Below the pieces are notes generated by a model. It saw nothing but the letters and a program-made list of their open reading frames with translations. It had not been told where the DNA came from and did no database searches. Made by a program: the position numbers and the translations under genes. 64,000 nucleotides of DNA from Acutalibacter muris (GTDB taxonomy: Bacteria; Bacillota; Clostridia; Oscillospirales; Acutalibacteraceae): the NCBI RefSeq assembly GCF_002201475.1, contig NZ_CP021422.1, forward strand, positions 2,170,001 to 2,234,000. The letters are read 5' to 3'. Position 1 is the stretch's first letter. Every line of letters begins with the position of its first letter. This document shows, piece after piece, positions 1 to 8,743 of the stretch.

Positions 1-1125
1 ATGATCGGCTCAAAAGGTTGGACACAAAGCACCGGCTGGTTCACTTGGACCCAGGAGATGGTGGACGAGACAATAGCCGAGTACGAGGAAATTCTGAACA
101 TGATTGAGAGCGGCTATCTTGTCTCCAAGACCGTTGACGGAGATGAGAACACCATGCTGGTAATGAATCCCCTTGACCGGGTGGTTGGCAGCGCGGACTG
201 GGAGAACGCCATAGAGGCAAAAGAGCAGTCCGATTTTTACGATGATACTTTCGACTACACGAGCCTTTTCGACGACTACAAGAGCTGCGGGCTTACCTTC
301 CAGAACAGCGACGGCAACCTGTACTGGAACGGCCAGCGGGTGCGCATCTTTGTGGACGGCGCGGAGCATGAGGGCGGATGGGTTTCTCAGTATGAGCATT
401 ACGACCCGGAGGGCAGTATTGATGTTCGGACCGTCCGGGAGCGGGTGGATAACGGCGACGGCAGCTACAACCTGATGGGGCCCCTGGTGCGGCTGGAGGA
501 GTTTGAGCCTGAGCAGATGTTTTTGGATGCCCTGGAGGGCCAGCGGTATGTGGGTGCTGAATTCCAGTACGAGGCTGAGCGCACTGCCCAGGAGCTGAAG
601 CGGTACGAAAAGTTTGGACTGACCTTTGATTCGAATGCCAACAGCCCAACAGGCAGCCTCTCCATGAGCTGGAACGGCCAGCCGGTGCGCAGCCTGTTCG
701 ACCCGGAACGCCAGCTGTGGGTGTGCAACAGCCTGGGTACGAAGGGCCTGGACCTGGAGGCCGTCTATGAGAATGGCGAGCTCACCGGCCTGCGGGAAAG
801 CGCGGAGGATAAAAGTTTCGTGGAGAGCGGGACGGTCATAAACGCTGACGCCACAGCTACTGAAGGTACTGGCGACAACTCCGGGGAGACCATTGCGGAG
901 CGTATGGAGAAGTATGCGCCCTATGGGGTGAGCTATCAGGAGAAGGGCGGCAAGAGGAGCATACGGTATGAAGGCAAGGCTGTAGACAGCTTTACGGACA
1001 TGAGGCCGGGAGGTGGTGTGTTCTCTGTTAAGTCTACGGATGGCGGGGAGATCGCTCTGGTTACGGTTTATGATGGGGATGGGAAGCTAAAGGGAGTTAA
1101 AGCTATGCTGTCGTATCGTTTTTAA
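1..1125 (+). CDS. C-terminal part of a repeat-containing extracellular protein (possibly BlaR1/M56-like), cut by window edge
   Basis: The reading frame is open from the first base, so the true start probably lies to the left. The 374 visible residues have no membrane segment or signal peptide. The protein contains three related units of the type YEKFGLTFD...LYWNGQ.VR.F.D (around residues 90-120, 205-240 and 305-330), a strand-rich pattern. I associate such units with the extracellular tails of clostridial M56/BlaR1-type sensors and related surface proteins, but no metallopeptidase motif is visible here, so the function is unassigned. If elements are stacked at the tRNA-Trp fragment just downstream, this gene would belong to a neighbouring element. 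Confidence 0.5.
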   Translation: MIGSKGWTQSTGWFTWTQEMVDETIAEYEEILNMIESGYLVSKTVDGDENTMLVMNPLDRVVGSADWENAIEAKEQSDFYDDTFDYTSLFDDYKSCGLTFQNSDGNLYWNGQRVRIFVDGAEHEGGWVSQYEHYDPEGSIDVRTVRERVDNGDGSYNLMGPLVRLEEFEPEQMFLDALEGQRYVGAEFQYEAERTAQELKRYEKFGLTFDSNANSPTGSLSMSWNGQPVRSLFDPERQLWVCNSLGTKGLDLEAVYENGELTGLRESAEDKSFVESGTVINADATATEGTGDNSGETIAERMEKYAPYGVSYQEKGGKRSIRYEGKAVDSFTDMRPGGGVFSVKSTDGGEIALVTVYDGDGKLKGVKAMLSYRF

Positions 1126-1247
1126 GATTTTGGAGAAGTAAATGGTATGATTTGGAAATGCTTTCTTTGTTTTGCTGCGCAGATTTTGAGGGAGGAATTG
1201 CTGCTTGATACAGCTTGATTTCCATGTTACCATTATAAAACAAATGG

Positions 1248-1307
1248 CTTTTCCCACATCCACTCCAAAACCGCGTGTCGGTGGGGCGAATCCTTCTGCC
1301 CCTGCCA
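1248..1307 (+). other. tRNA-Trp 3'-end fragment, left attachment-site-like sequence
   Basis: CTCCAAAACCGC matches the 3' half of a tRNA-Trp anticodon arm (anticodon CCA). It is followed by a T-arm-like stretch and the acceptor 3' strand TGCCCCT-G-CCA. There is no 5' half. The same sequence with few differences recurs at 8905-8963. The T-loop is degenerate here (GGGGCGAATCC instead of GGTTCGAATCC). This is what a tyrosine-integrase element that targets tRNA 3' ends leaves behind, and an integrase remnant starts about 230 bp downstream. Confidence 0.75.
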
Positions 1308-1336
1308 AAGACTTGTCTGGCGGCAAGTCTCACTTG

Positions 1337-1367
1337 GCCCGGAATCCCTTGGAATTCCGGGCTTTTC
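1337..1367 (+). terminator. Rho-independent terminator after the tRNA-Trp fragment
   Basis: The 9-bp arms GCCCGGAAT / ATTCCGGGC enclose a 7-nt loop and are followed by TTTT. The position just after the CCA end fits a former tRNA terminator. The rest of 1126-1533 has no supported gene. Confidence 0.7.
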
Positions 1368-1478
1368 TCGTGTTTTGGGGTGGTGGGGTGCGGTCTGGCG
1401 TGCTGCTCTCTTTTGCGTATATCTTGTTGCTTTTTCGCATCTGGTCGTATCCGTTTCTAACCCTTCCGTCTGGCACAG

Positions 1479-1497
1479 CATCAATAAATCATCAAAA
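1479..1497 (+). repeat. 19-bp direct repeat Y, left copy
   Basis: CATCAATAAATCATCAAAA occurs here and identically at 8810-8828, both in the + orientation and both near a tRNA-Trp fragment. It is an AT-rich sequence that contains the near-repeat ATCAATAA/ATCATCAA. This suits an arm-type integrase-binding site, but that role is inferred. Confidence 0.6.
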
Positions 1498-1533
1498 ATC
1501 CGGGGCGCTCTCCCTTGTGCCGCCTTGCTCTCG

Positions 1534-2456
1534 CTAAAAATTGAACCCGTCTGTGATTCCTTGCAGGCGGGTCGTGTCTTTTTTGACGTAGTACATCTCG
1601 GTTATCTGCGAGGTGCTGTGGCCCAACAAGTCGGCTACCTGGCGAGGTGATAAGGCGAGAATCGTGCCATCTGGCTGTTTCACGCCATTTATAAGCTGTG
1701 TGGCAAAATGGTGTCTGAGGCTGTGGAAGCCCTTCTGCTCTATCCTTGCGGCTTTCAAAATTCTGTAGTACCTCTCGCGGAAATTGACCGGCCTGGTGTA
1801 GTCGCCATTCTCGTTGCTCACAAGGGGCGCTGTGGGGCCGAAATCGCATTCCTGGCGTAACTCCTCTATCGTGGTATAGCTGCCCCATTCAGGGGCACAC
1901 GGTGCTTACTGGTGGCTGTTTTGGCCTTGCCTACTTTCACTTCCCGCCCCGGAACGTATCCCGTCCCCTCACGCCTGCACACCTCTTTTACGTTCTGGCG
2001 CACTTCCAGGTATCTGCCCTCAAGATTGATATCGCTGTTGAGAAGGCACAGCAGTTCACCTGTCCTAAGCCCTGTGTTCAGCATGAGAATGTAGGCTGCT
2101 GGCTGTTGGTACTTAGGCTTTCCATTGCTGAATCGGCTGAATGCCTCAGTTTTGAATTTTTCTATTTCCTCCGGCGTGAATATTGTTACGGTTTCCTGGG
2201 TAGGTAAATCCTCTTTGTTCTGCGCTGTCATGTAATTGGACTTCTTTATCATGGGTACACTATTCATAGGGTTCTTGGAGAGAATTTCTTGCTGGGTCAG
2301 GTAGCGGAAATATTCTTTGAGGACGATGTAAACTTTCTTCACCGTGGTGTAGGCGTAGTCCTCATTCATCCAGTGGTTCAGCACTTCTTTGAGGTCAGCT
2401 GCGGTGATGTCACCTACCACCTTATCTCCCAGCAGAGGAAAACCCGTATTCTTTGT
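1534..2456 (-). pseudogene. Tyrosine recombinase/integrase, truncated at the N terminus and frameshifted
   Basis: The gene reads leftwards towards the tRNA-Trp fragment. The first frame (2456 to about 1890) carries the core domain with the catalytic Arg in NTGLRTGELL. The second frame (to 1534) carries HSLRHHFAT, LLGHS and the nucleophile context MYYVKKD. A single-base deletion near 1885-1890 joins them: VPLNGAAI should continue TTIEELRQECDFGP. The N-terminal arm-binding domain and most of the SAM-like domain are missing. The frame hits a stop (TAA at 2457-2459) inside repeat X, so the gene was cut by recombination there. Without a binding domain and with a split catalytic domain it should be inactive. 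Confidence 0.9.
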
Positions 2457-2477
2457 TTAGCGGTGCAAATTTTGAGC
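2449..2477 (+). repeat. 29-bp direct repeat X, left copy, at the integrase breakpoint
   Basis: A 29-bp sequence starting TTCTTTGTTTAGCGG is repeated at 8744-8772 with two mismatches in the same orientation. The left copy starts exactly where integrase homology stops; the right copy starts 3 bp after the HEPN stop codon. The two copies therefore bracket the two-component/ABC/toxin-antitoxin cargo. Confidence 0.65.
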
Positions 2478-2979
2478 CGCGCGCTCGCCTGTAAAAGTGG
2501 GTCCGGGCTACTGCCCGGTTCATGTGCCGTCCGACAACGTAGGACGAGTGCTCTGCTTGCCCTGCCCCATGGATAGGGTTTCTCGCGCATATACTTGCAC
2601 TTCCTCTCGCATAATTGTGTCTTCTTGACCGACCCTGATTTTCAGAAAGAAGAATCTCTCAATTTGCCCCAACGGTCGGCTCTGCCGTCCGATGTTACCC
2701 GCGCGGTAGGTCTCACCTGTCGGTTCGGTCGGCGCTTGACGGTCCCCACTGGGGACCAGCGCCCCGCGCTTTAACCTGCTTGTCTTTCTGACTGTTTTCT
2801 GCACCCTTTAATGCTGGATAATCTTTCATAGTCCTGCATACCTGCTCTTTATCTGGCCTGGCAACAGTTTACGGTAATTGGGTCATATTACGCTATTTTT
2901 ATTTGGCTCTAAATGGCTTTTCGTTGTAAACTCATGCCTGCCAGCTAAAAGAATAACCCACAGAATTCCCCACCGACCG
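2478..2979. other. Gene-free stretch left of the BceRS-like operon
   Basis: I see no supported gene in these 500 bases. A minus-strand frame of 94 codons (2804-2520) is rich in Arg, Gln and Thr and has no domain I recognise. It may be decayed mobile-element sequence. Confidence 0.4.
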
Positions 2980-3008
2980 TTGCTTTTATTCACCCAAACG
3001 ATTATAAT
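2980..3008 (+). promoter_or_regulatory. Sigma-A-type promoter for the response regulator operon
   Basis: TTGCTT (2980-2985), a 17-bp spacer and TATAAT (3003-3008) precede the response regulator start by 60 bp. GGGAGG at 3055-3060 is the ribosome binding site. Confidence 0.6.
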
Positions 3009-3068
3009 TTAAATATATGCTTTTGCAGGATTACACACAGGCTGCGCTGGAGCTGGGAGGATACGCGC

Positions 3069-3731
3069 ATGAAGCGAATTTTGATTATTGAGGACGACGA
3101 GGCGATTCGCGCTGGATTATGCCGGTCTTTGGCCTCTGATACGATGGAGGCGGTGGGCGCGGAGGACCTCGCCTCTGCCGCCCAGCGTATGAACGCTCAG
3201 CAGTTTGACCTGCTGCTCCTTGACTGCAACCTCCCCGACGGCAACGGCATCGACTTCTGCCGCGAGCTCATGAGCAAAATGTCGATCCCGGTAATTTTCC
3301 TCACCGTCCGCGACTCAGAGATCGATGAGGTGGCCGCCTTCCGCGCCGGGGCTTGCGACTACGTGAAAAAGCCCTTCTCCCTGATGGTGCTGCGGGAGCG
3401 GATCGCCGCCCTGCTGGAACGCAGGGAGAAGCGGAGCGACCTGTATGTGGACCGGCGGTATCGGTTCGACTTCGGAGCGATGGACTTTTCCGTGGACGGC
3501 GAGAGGGTGTATCTGGGCGCCACAGAGTGCAAGCTGCTGGCGGTGCTGGTGAAGAACGCCGGCCATGTGCTGTCCCGGGCGGCCCTGACCGACGCTCTCT
3601 GGGAGGGCGGCGAGGAACTGAACGAAAACGCCCTGTCCGTTACAGTCAGCCGCTTGCGGGGCCGGTTAGGTGAGAAAAGCATCAGTACCATTTACGGACT
3701 GGGCTATATGTGGGTAGGTGACAAAACATGA
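3069..3731 (+). CDS. OmpR/PhoB-family response regulator (BceR-like)
   Basis: This 220-residue protein has an N-terminal receiver domain (about 1-115) and a C-terminal winged-helix DNA-binding domain (about 130-218). The acidic pair EDDE, the phospho-acceptor Asp in LLLLDCNLPDG, the Thr in FLTVRD and the Lys in YVKKPF are all present. It overlaps the kinase gene by ATGA, so the two are translationally coupled. The following ABC operon has 21-bp-spaced repeats upstream, as expected for a target of this regulator. The arrangement with a short-loop kinase and a two-gene ABC exporter matches systems that sense and expel peptide antibiotics. The exact inducer cannot be read from the sequence. Confidence 0.93.
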   Translation: MKRILIIEDDEAIRAGLCRSLASDTMEAVGAEDLASAAQRMNAQQFDLLLLDCNLPDGNGIDFCRELMSKMSIPVIFLTVRDSEIDEVAAFRAGACDYVKKPFSLMVLRERIAALLERREKRSDLYVDRRYRFDFGAMDFSVDGERVYLGATECKLLAVLVKNAGHVLSRAALTDALWEGGEELNENALSVTVSRLRGRLGEKSISTIYGLGYMWVGDKT

Positions 3732-4681
3732 CGTTGCTTTTCCTCGTTGTTTGGCTCATTCTGACAGTGGTGTTCTGCCTCGTGAACAGTCTTTATGTGG
3801 GCAGCATCTGGCCCACGGTTTGCTATGCGGCACTTTCCGGCCTTGTCACCGTGGGCTTTGCGATGTATGAGAAAACGCGGAGGCAAAGGCTGCTGGACGA
3901 TGTACAGAAGGCGCTGGATGGGAAAGATGATTTTGCCGCCCGGGAAAGCGGCCTTGCCCCGCTGGCCCGGCAGCTCCGGCTGAAACGCGGCCAGGAGGAG
4001 GCCCGGGACCGGCGTGTTACCCAGAGCTACCGCAACCTGGCCGCGCTGGTCTCCGACATTGCACACCAGTGCAAAACGCCGTTGACGGCTACACGGATGT
4101 ACGCCGAATTATTACCACCTTCCGCTGAATCGGCGGCAATCGCCCAGCAGGCCAGCAAGCTACAGTTTCTCCTGGACGCTTTAGTGAAACTCTCTCGTTG
4201 TGAGGGTGGGCTTATTGAAGAGAATGTGCATCCCACGAAAGAATCGGTGGAAACATTGGTAGCCCAGGCATTATCAGCCGTTGTGCCGGGAGCTGAGAGG
4301 AAAAGCATCGTCCTGTCCGTAGAAATTCCCGAAGGATTGACCGCTTTGCTTGATATGCGCTGGACGGCAGAGGCATTGGGGGCGCTCCTGGATAACAGTG
4401 TCAAATACGCGCCGGAAAACTCGAAAATTACCGTTGCGGCTCAACGGTATGAGACATACATCCGGCTAGACGTCCTCGACGAGGGCCCCGGTATACCGGA
4501 GGAAGAGCTGCCGGAAATTTGGAAAAGGTTTTATCGCGGCAAGATGACCCGGGGCGCTTCCGGCGTGGGGATTGGCCTTACCCTCTGCCGGATGATCGTG
4601 CAGGCACAGGGGGGCCGGGTACTCTGCCAGAACCTGGAGGGCGGCGGGTGCCGATTCAGCATTTTTCTGCCCGCTGAATAG
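3728..4681 (+). CDS. Sensor histidine kinase (BceS-like, intramembrane-sensing type)
   Basis: Two membrane segments lie at residues 3-20 and 28-45 with almost no extracellular loop, typical of kinases that sense through their partner ABC transporter. The H-box is SDIAHQCKTPLTA (His near residue 113). The N-box is ALLDNSVKYAP, with G-boxes DEGPGIP and GVGIGLTL. At 317 residues it is slightly short but complete. It starts inside the stop of the response regulator gene. The partner transporter lies directly downstream under its own promoter. Confidence 0.9.
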   Translation: MTLLFLVVWLILTVVFCLVNSLYVGSIWPTVCYAALSGLVTVGFAMYEKTRRQRLLDDVQKALDGKDDFAARESGLAPLARQLRLKRGQEEARDRRVTQSYRNLAALVSDIAHQCKTPLTATRMYAELLPPSAESAAIAQQASKLQFLLDALVKLSRCEGGLIEENVHPTKESVETLVAQALSAVVPGAERKSIVLSVEIPEGLTALLDMRWTAEALGALLDNSVKYAPENSKITVAAQRYETYIRLDVLDEGPGIPEEELPEIWKRFYRGKMTRGASGVGIGLTLCRMIVQAQGGRVLCQNLEGGGCRFSIFLPAE

Positions 4682-4683
4682 AG

Positions 4684-4739
4684 AATCTTTCAAAACTGAA
4701 AGATTTCGTTACCGTCTCGAAAGATTCGTTTGTTATAAT
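4684..4739 (+). promoter_or_regulatory. Operator/promoter of the ABC transporter operon
   Basis: Repeats GAAAGATTTCG (4698-4708) and GAAAGATTCG (4719-4728) are spaced 21 bp apart, which puts them on the same helix face. The first also forms a palindrome with 4684-4694 (AATCTTTCA...TGAAAGATT). TATAAT at 4734-4739 is the -10 and there is no good -35, as expected for an activated promoter. The upstream response regulator is the likely ligand. Confidence 0.65.
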
Positions 4740-4768
4740 AGGCAAAAATCAAAGAAAGGGTACAAATT

Positions 4769-5452
4769 ATGCTGATACAAACGGATCGACTGACAAAGAT
4801 TTATGGGAACGGCGACAACACCTTGCGGGCCCTGGACAGCGTTACCCTGTCCATAGAGCGGGGGGAATTTGTGGCGGTGGTAGGCTCCAGCGGCAGCGGC
4901 AAGAGTACGCTTTTGCACCTGGTGGGGGGCATTGACTGTCCCACAGAAGGCACAGTCACCATCGACGGCACGGATCTCTACTCCCTCAGGCCCGACGAGC
5001 TCACCGTGTTCCGACGGCGCTACATCGGCTTTGTGTTCCAAAGCTACAACCTGATCCCCGGGCTGAATGTCTGGGAAAACATTGTCCTGCCCCTGGGGTT
5101 GGACAAGCTGAAAGCCGACCCGGAGGAAACCGAACAGCTTCTCTCCACCCTTGGCATTTACGAAAAAAGGTATGCCCTGCCCTCCCAACTCTCCGGCGGG
5201 CAACAGCAACGAGTGGCCATCGCCCGAGCCCTTGCCACAAAGCCCCACATCGTCCTGGCCGACGAGCCCACAGGGAACCTTGACAGCAAGACCAGCCTTG
5301 AGGTCATGCTCCTTTTGGAAAAGCTCAACCGGGAGCTGTCCCAGACCATTGTCATGATAACCCACAGCGAGGAGCTGGCACAGATGACCGCCCGGCGCAT
5401 CCGCATCGAGGATGGGCGCATTATTTCCGACAGCGGGGAGGGCTCAAAATGA
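4769..5452 (+). CDS. ABC transporter ATP-binding protein (BceA/MacB-like)
   Basis: This 227-residue ATPase has Walker A GSSGSGKST (about residues 38-46), Q-loop FVFQSYN, signature LSGGQQQRVAIARAL and Walker B VLADEPTGNLD, followed by the H-loop region MITHSEE. The TGNLD motif is typical of the MacB/LolD/BceA clade. It overlaps the permease gene by 4 bp. AAAGAAAGGG upstream is the ribosome binding site. It is predicted to act at the membrane with the downstream permease in antimicrobial peptide detoxification; the substrate is not known. Confidence 0.93.
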   Translation: MLIQTDRLTKIYGNGDNTLRALDSVTLSIERGEFVAVVGSSGSGKSTLLHLVGGIDCPTEGTVTIDGTDLYSLRPDELTVFRRRYIGFVFQSYNLIPGLNVWENIVLPLGLDKLKADPEETEQLLSTLGIYEKRYALPSQLSGGQQQRVAIARALATKPHIVLADEPTGNLDSKTSLEVMLLLEKLNRELSQTIVMITHSEELAQMTARRIRIEDGRIISDSGEGSK

Positions 5453-8004
5453 TTTTCCGGCTTGCGCGTTTGCAGATTAAATCTCACCGGCTGCGCACCG
5501 GGTTCGTTGCCGTGGCGGTGGTGCTCACGGCGGTGCTGTACATGACAGTTATCAGCTTCGCCTACTGCGCTTTGGATTCCGTACAGCTCTCCAAAATGTT
5601 GGCATCTGGCTCCGATTTTCACGCGTCCATTTTTGATATGGGATATTCTATCTCCGGAGAAGCCTTGCGGGAGGAAATTCAAAGCGCCCCCGAGGTTTCG
5701 GAAACCTTTCTGGTATCGTCTGCCCCTGTGCATTGGGAGGAGCCGGCAGAGACCAATAACGTTAAGCAAGGAATTGGCGTGGTTTTTGTGGACATGGAGA
5801 AAGCTCTCCCACACTTCTTCATGACGCTGACCGCGGGCCGGTTCCCCCGCACAGGAGAGGAGATATTGCTCTGCCGGGAGGCGTTCCCCACGCATTCCAT
5901 TGGCGATCAGGTCCGATTTTCCATTATGAGTATAAGTGCGGAGCCGCTGGAGAGGACCTACATCGTTTCCGGCTTCTACCACAGCGACGCGGACGTGCCG
6001 CCCCCGGCGGTAGCGCTGTATGGGGAGCATGTGGCGGAGGAATTGGAGCTGAGCGTCATGATGAACTTTCACAGCAGCTTCGGGATAGAGCAGCGGCTGG
6101 AGGCGGTGACAGAGCGGCTTTCCCAATGGGAGGTCCCGGGAGAGGAGCAGCGCACCCAAATCAACGGAGCCTATGTGGGTGCGGATTTGGGCAACCTCCT
6201 CCAGCCGGATATTGTCCTGATGATGCTCCTGGTGATAGGGGTGCTGTTCTTTGCGGCGTTTTTGCTCATCTACAATGTCTATTCCATCGCCCTGACCCAG
6301 GACATGCGCGCCTTCGGACTCTTGAAGGTCATCGGAATGACCCATAGGCAGATGAAAAAGCTGACCCTTATGCAGACCGGGCTTATTGCCTGCGGGGCGC
6401 TGCCCGTGGGGCTTCTGCTGGGATATTTCATTGGGTTCCGGCTGCTCGCCCCTGTGTTTATGAGCATGAGCGGAGAGGTGCTGCCCTATCGGTTCAGCCC
6501 GATTATTGTCCTGCTCAGCGGGGGGCTTACGCTGTTTACGCTGTTCTTCTCGGCGCTCCGGCCCCTGGCGCGTATCAAGAAAATGACGCCCATACAGTCG
6601 GTTTCGGCTGAACTGGAAAGCAAAGCTCCCAAAAAGGAAAAGCGCAGGGAAGCCCCCGCCTCCCCCAGAAGCCTGGCTATGGCGGGGCTGCGTCGAAGCC
6701 GTGGCCGGATGCTGGTCACTTCCCTCTCGGCGGTGGTGTCCGTGCTGCTGTTTATATTAGTGGGTGCGTTCACGGAAATTGACACGATGATTGGCGGAAA
6801 ACAGTTGGGGATGTTTGACGTGGAGCTGGGGCTGTGGGACGGGGGCCGCAATGGCCTTATCCCCGAGGAGCTGACAAAAATCTCAAAATTCGTGGCGGTG
6901 GAGCCGGATATCCTCGATAGCCTTGCCAGCTCTGACAACGTGGAGGAAACGCGGCTCCTGCGCTTCCAACAGATTGACGCGGACATCACCCCCGGGCTGG
7001 CGGAGGAAATCAGGGACTTTATGACGGGGTCGGAATACGACTTTGTGCGGAAGGAATACCAGCATATTCTTGACACCGGCAGTGTAAAAGCCGCAGTTCT
7101 CTCCCTCCCTGACGAGCTCTGCCGGGAGATCATCGTGTCCCAGGAGGACAGGCTCAATCCAGCTTACTATGACGGAGAGGAACTGTACGACGGCCGGCAC
7201 GTATTCTGTGTTTCCACGGAAAGCGATGGGCTGACGGCCTATCTGAATCTGCGCCTTTCCTCCGGAGACGCGCTCTCCTCAGACAACCTTAGCAAGGATT
7301 ATCGGGTTATTCACCTGGAGCTGCCCTCCGGTCTCTGGACGGCGCTGGGAAAGATTTGCGGAAGACTCACGGCGAACTCCGCCGGCGTGGAGGAAATGTT
7401 TTTCCTGCTGCCCGAGAGCGTGTTTGAGAGGGAGTTCCCAAACGCGCCGGCGTTCACGGTACTTGTAAACGCGAAAGAGGGCCGGTCGGACGCGCTTCTG
7501 GAAGAGGTGCAGGCTCTGATTGAGGGGCGCGGCGTGGGCTCCGGCGACACAAGTTTCGAGTATCTTGTGGGCGGCAAGCTCACCAACATGAAAGCATTGC
7601 AGGAACGGCTGGGGGCCATCCAGCTTACCGGCTACAGCCTTTGCGGAATCATCTTCCTAATTGGGCTTTTGAACATGGTGAACAGCGCCCTTACATCTAC
7701 GGTACTGCGGCGGCGGGAGTTCGCCATGCTGGAGACTGTAGGCATGACCCACGCACAACTTCGCCGGATGCTGCTGTATGAAAACAGCGTGGGCGGGTTG
7801 TTCGGCCTGGTGGCGTTTACGGTTGGGTCGGCTCTCTCTTATGCGCTGCTGGCGCAGATATTCGACGTGAAAGTTTCCGCGATATCCTTGCCCGCGGCGG
7901 GGATACTGGTCCTGCTGTTTGTTGTCGGGTGGGTCACAGCGGAACTATCCTTCCGAGCGGCGACTAAAGCTTCATTGACCGAGCGGGTGAAGTGGGAGGA
8001 ATGA
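5449..8004 (+). CDS. FtsX-like ABC transporter permease (BceB-type)
   Basis: The 851-residue protein starts with a transmembrane helix (18-40) and a long extracellular region. Three helices follow (about 255-375), then a second anchor (about 425-445), another extracellular region (about 450-710) and a final helix trio (about 720-845). Two FtsX modules are visible from the matching motifs FGLLKVIGMTHRQMKKL and FAMLETVGMTHAQLRRM. The size exceeds the usual 640-670 residues of BceB because there are two large extracellular domains. This resembles the MacB-type duplicated permeases of clostridia. It is translationally coupled to the ATPase. Confidence 0.9.
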   Translation: MIFRLARLQIKSHRLRTGFVAVAVVLTAVLYMTVISFAYCALDSVQLSKMLASGSDFHASIFDMGYSISGEALREEIQSAPEVSETFLVSSAPVHWEEPAETNNVKQGIGVVFVDMEKALPHFFMTLTAGRFPRTGEEILLCREAFPTHSIGDQVRFSIMSISAEPLERTYIVSGFYHSDADVPPPAVALYGEHVAEELELSVMMNFHSSFGIEQRLEAVTERLSQWEVPGEEQRTQINGAYVGADLGNLLQPDIVLMMLLVIGVLFFAAFLLIYNVYSIALTQDMRAFGLLKVIGMTHRQMKKLTLMQTGLIACGALPVGLLLGYFIGFRLLAPVFMSMSGEVLPYRFSPIIVLLSGGLTLFTLFFSALRPLARIKKMTPIQSVSAELESKAPKKEKRREAPASPRSLAMAGLRRSRGRMLVTSLSAVVSVLLFILVGAFTEIDTMIGGKQLGMFDVELGLWDGGRNGLIPEELTKISKFVAVEPDILDSLASSDNVEETRLLRFQQIDADITPGLAEEIRDFMTGSEYDFVRKEYQHILDTGSVKAAVLSLPDELCREIIVSQEDRLNPAYYDGEELYDGRHVFCVSTESDGLTAYLNLRLSSGDALSSDNLSKDYRVIHLELPSGLWTALGKICGRLTANSAGVEEMFFLLPESVFEREFPNAPAFTVLVNAKEGRSDALLEEVQALIEGRGVGSGDTSFEYLVGGKLTNMKALQERLGAIQLTGYSLCGIIFLIGLLNMVNSALTSTVLRRREFAMLETVGMTHAQLRRMLLYENSVGGLFGLVAFTVGSALSYALLAQIFDVKVSAISLPAAGILVLLFVVGWVTAELSFRAATKASLTERVKWEE

Positions 8005-8020
8005 TGGGGAAGGATCGTGC

Positions 8021-8049
8021 TTGAAGCTATCGTTTTTTTATGCTATACT
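8021..8049 (+). promoter_or_regulatory. Promoter of the MNT/HEPN pair
   Basis: TTGAAG (8021-8026), a 17-bp spacer and TATACT (8044-8049) lie between the permease stop and the mntA start. The strong RBS AGGGGGG follows. Confidence 0.55.
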
Positions 8050-8073
8050 GAAATCACAAAGGGGGGATTCTCC

Positions 8074-8394
8074 ATGACGCGAAAGGTTTACACAATCAAT
8101 GAAATCAAAGGTATCGTTGCGCCAACTGCAAAAAAGCATGGCGTAAACAAGGTGTATCTATTTGGCTCTTATGCCCGGGGCGAAGCCACTCCCTCCAGTG
8201 ATGTTGACCTCTGCGTGGACGCTCCTGCCCTGCGTGGGCTATTTGCTCTGGGCGCGCTATATGCCGACTTTGAAGAGGCCCTTGGGAAAGGACTAGACAT
8301 GGTCACCGCCAATACTTTAGGCAAGGAAACGAATATTGTATTCACGGAAAATCTGCGAAAGGATCAGGTGCTGATTTATGAGCTTGCCCAGTAA
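8074..8394 (+). CDS. mntA: MNT-type nucleotidyltransferase, antitoxin of an MNT/HEPN pair
   Basis: This 106-residue minimal nucleotidyltransferase has the fold signature LFGSYARGEATPSSDVDL, including both metal-binding Asp residues. In characterised pairs the MNT protein adds AMP to a HEPN RNase toxin and silences it. I chose the ATG at 8074 because it follows AGGGGGG at the right distance; an upstream in-frame start at 8017 would run through the promoter. The gene overlaps the toxin gene by 17 bp. It appears intact although the toxin gene is not. Confidence 0.85.
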   Translation: MTRKVYTINEIKGIVAPTAKKHGVNKVYLFGSYARGEATPSSDVDLCVDAPALRGLFALGALYADFEEALGKGLDMVTANTLGKETNIVFTENLRKDQVLIYELAQ

Positions 8395-8740
8395 AGACCG
8401 GCAGATTTTGGAGCATATCTTGCAGTATTGCCACAAAATCGACCGTACCGTGGAGCGCTTTGGAGATTCATTTTAGGTGTTTGCGGATGATTCGGATTAT
8501 GCGGATTCTGTCGGTATGAACCTGCTGCAAATTGGCGAATTGGCCGGCCGATTTTCAGAGGATTTTGTGGCACGGTCAAAAGAACAAGGCGTTAACTGGC
8601 GAGCAATCAAAAATATGCGGAATATGTTTGCCCATGATTACGGAGCTATGGATATGGAACGGGTCTGGGTGACTGTTATGGAGGATGTGCCAGAGTTGGA
8701 GGCCTTTTGTGAAGCGCAGTTGAAGGATGAACCTTTCTGA
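8378..8740 (+). pseudogene. hepT: HEPN-domain toxin gene interrupted by a TAG codon
   Basis: The gene starts at 8378 inside mntA. It reads 32 codons (MSLPSKDRQILEHILQYC...FGDSF), meets TAG at 8474-8476, then continues in the same frame for 88 codons to 8740. The downstream part carries the HEPN RNase motif R-x4-H in RNMFAHDY. Family members usually have a Glu or similar residue at the stop position, so one base change (GAG to TAG) explains it. A truncated start at GTG 8477 would lack the first helices. The lesion probably inactivates the toxin and leaves an orphan antitoxin. Confidence 0.8.
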
Positions 8741-8743
8741 GTT

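Noticed and set aside
1248..1307. Intact tRNA gene
   Set aside because: Only the 3' half of tRNA-Trp is present; no D-arm or 5' acceptor strand upstream. The same holds for 8905-8963.
2520..2804. Mobilisation protein on the minus strand
   Set aside because: 94 codons of Arg/Gln/Thr-rich sequence without a recognisable motif or RBS; left as unassigned.
5158..6345. Long minus-strand open frame (395 codons) opposite the ABC genes
   Set aside because: It lies antisense to two well-supported genes, has a His/Gln/Arg-rich composition typical of antisense of GC-rich coding DNA, and no domain.
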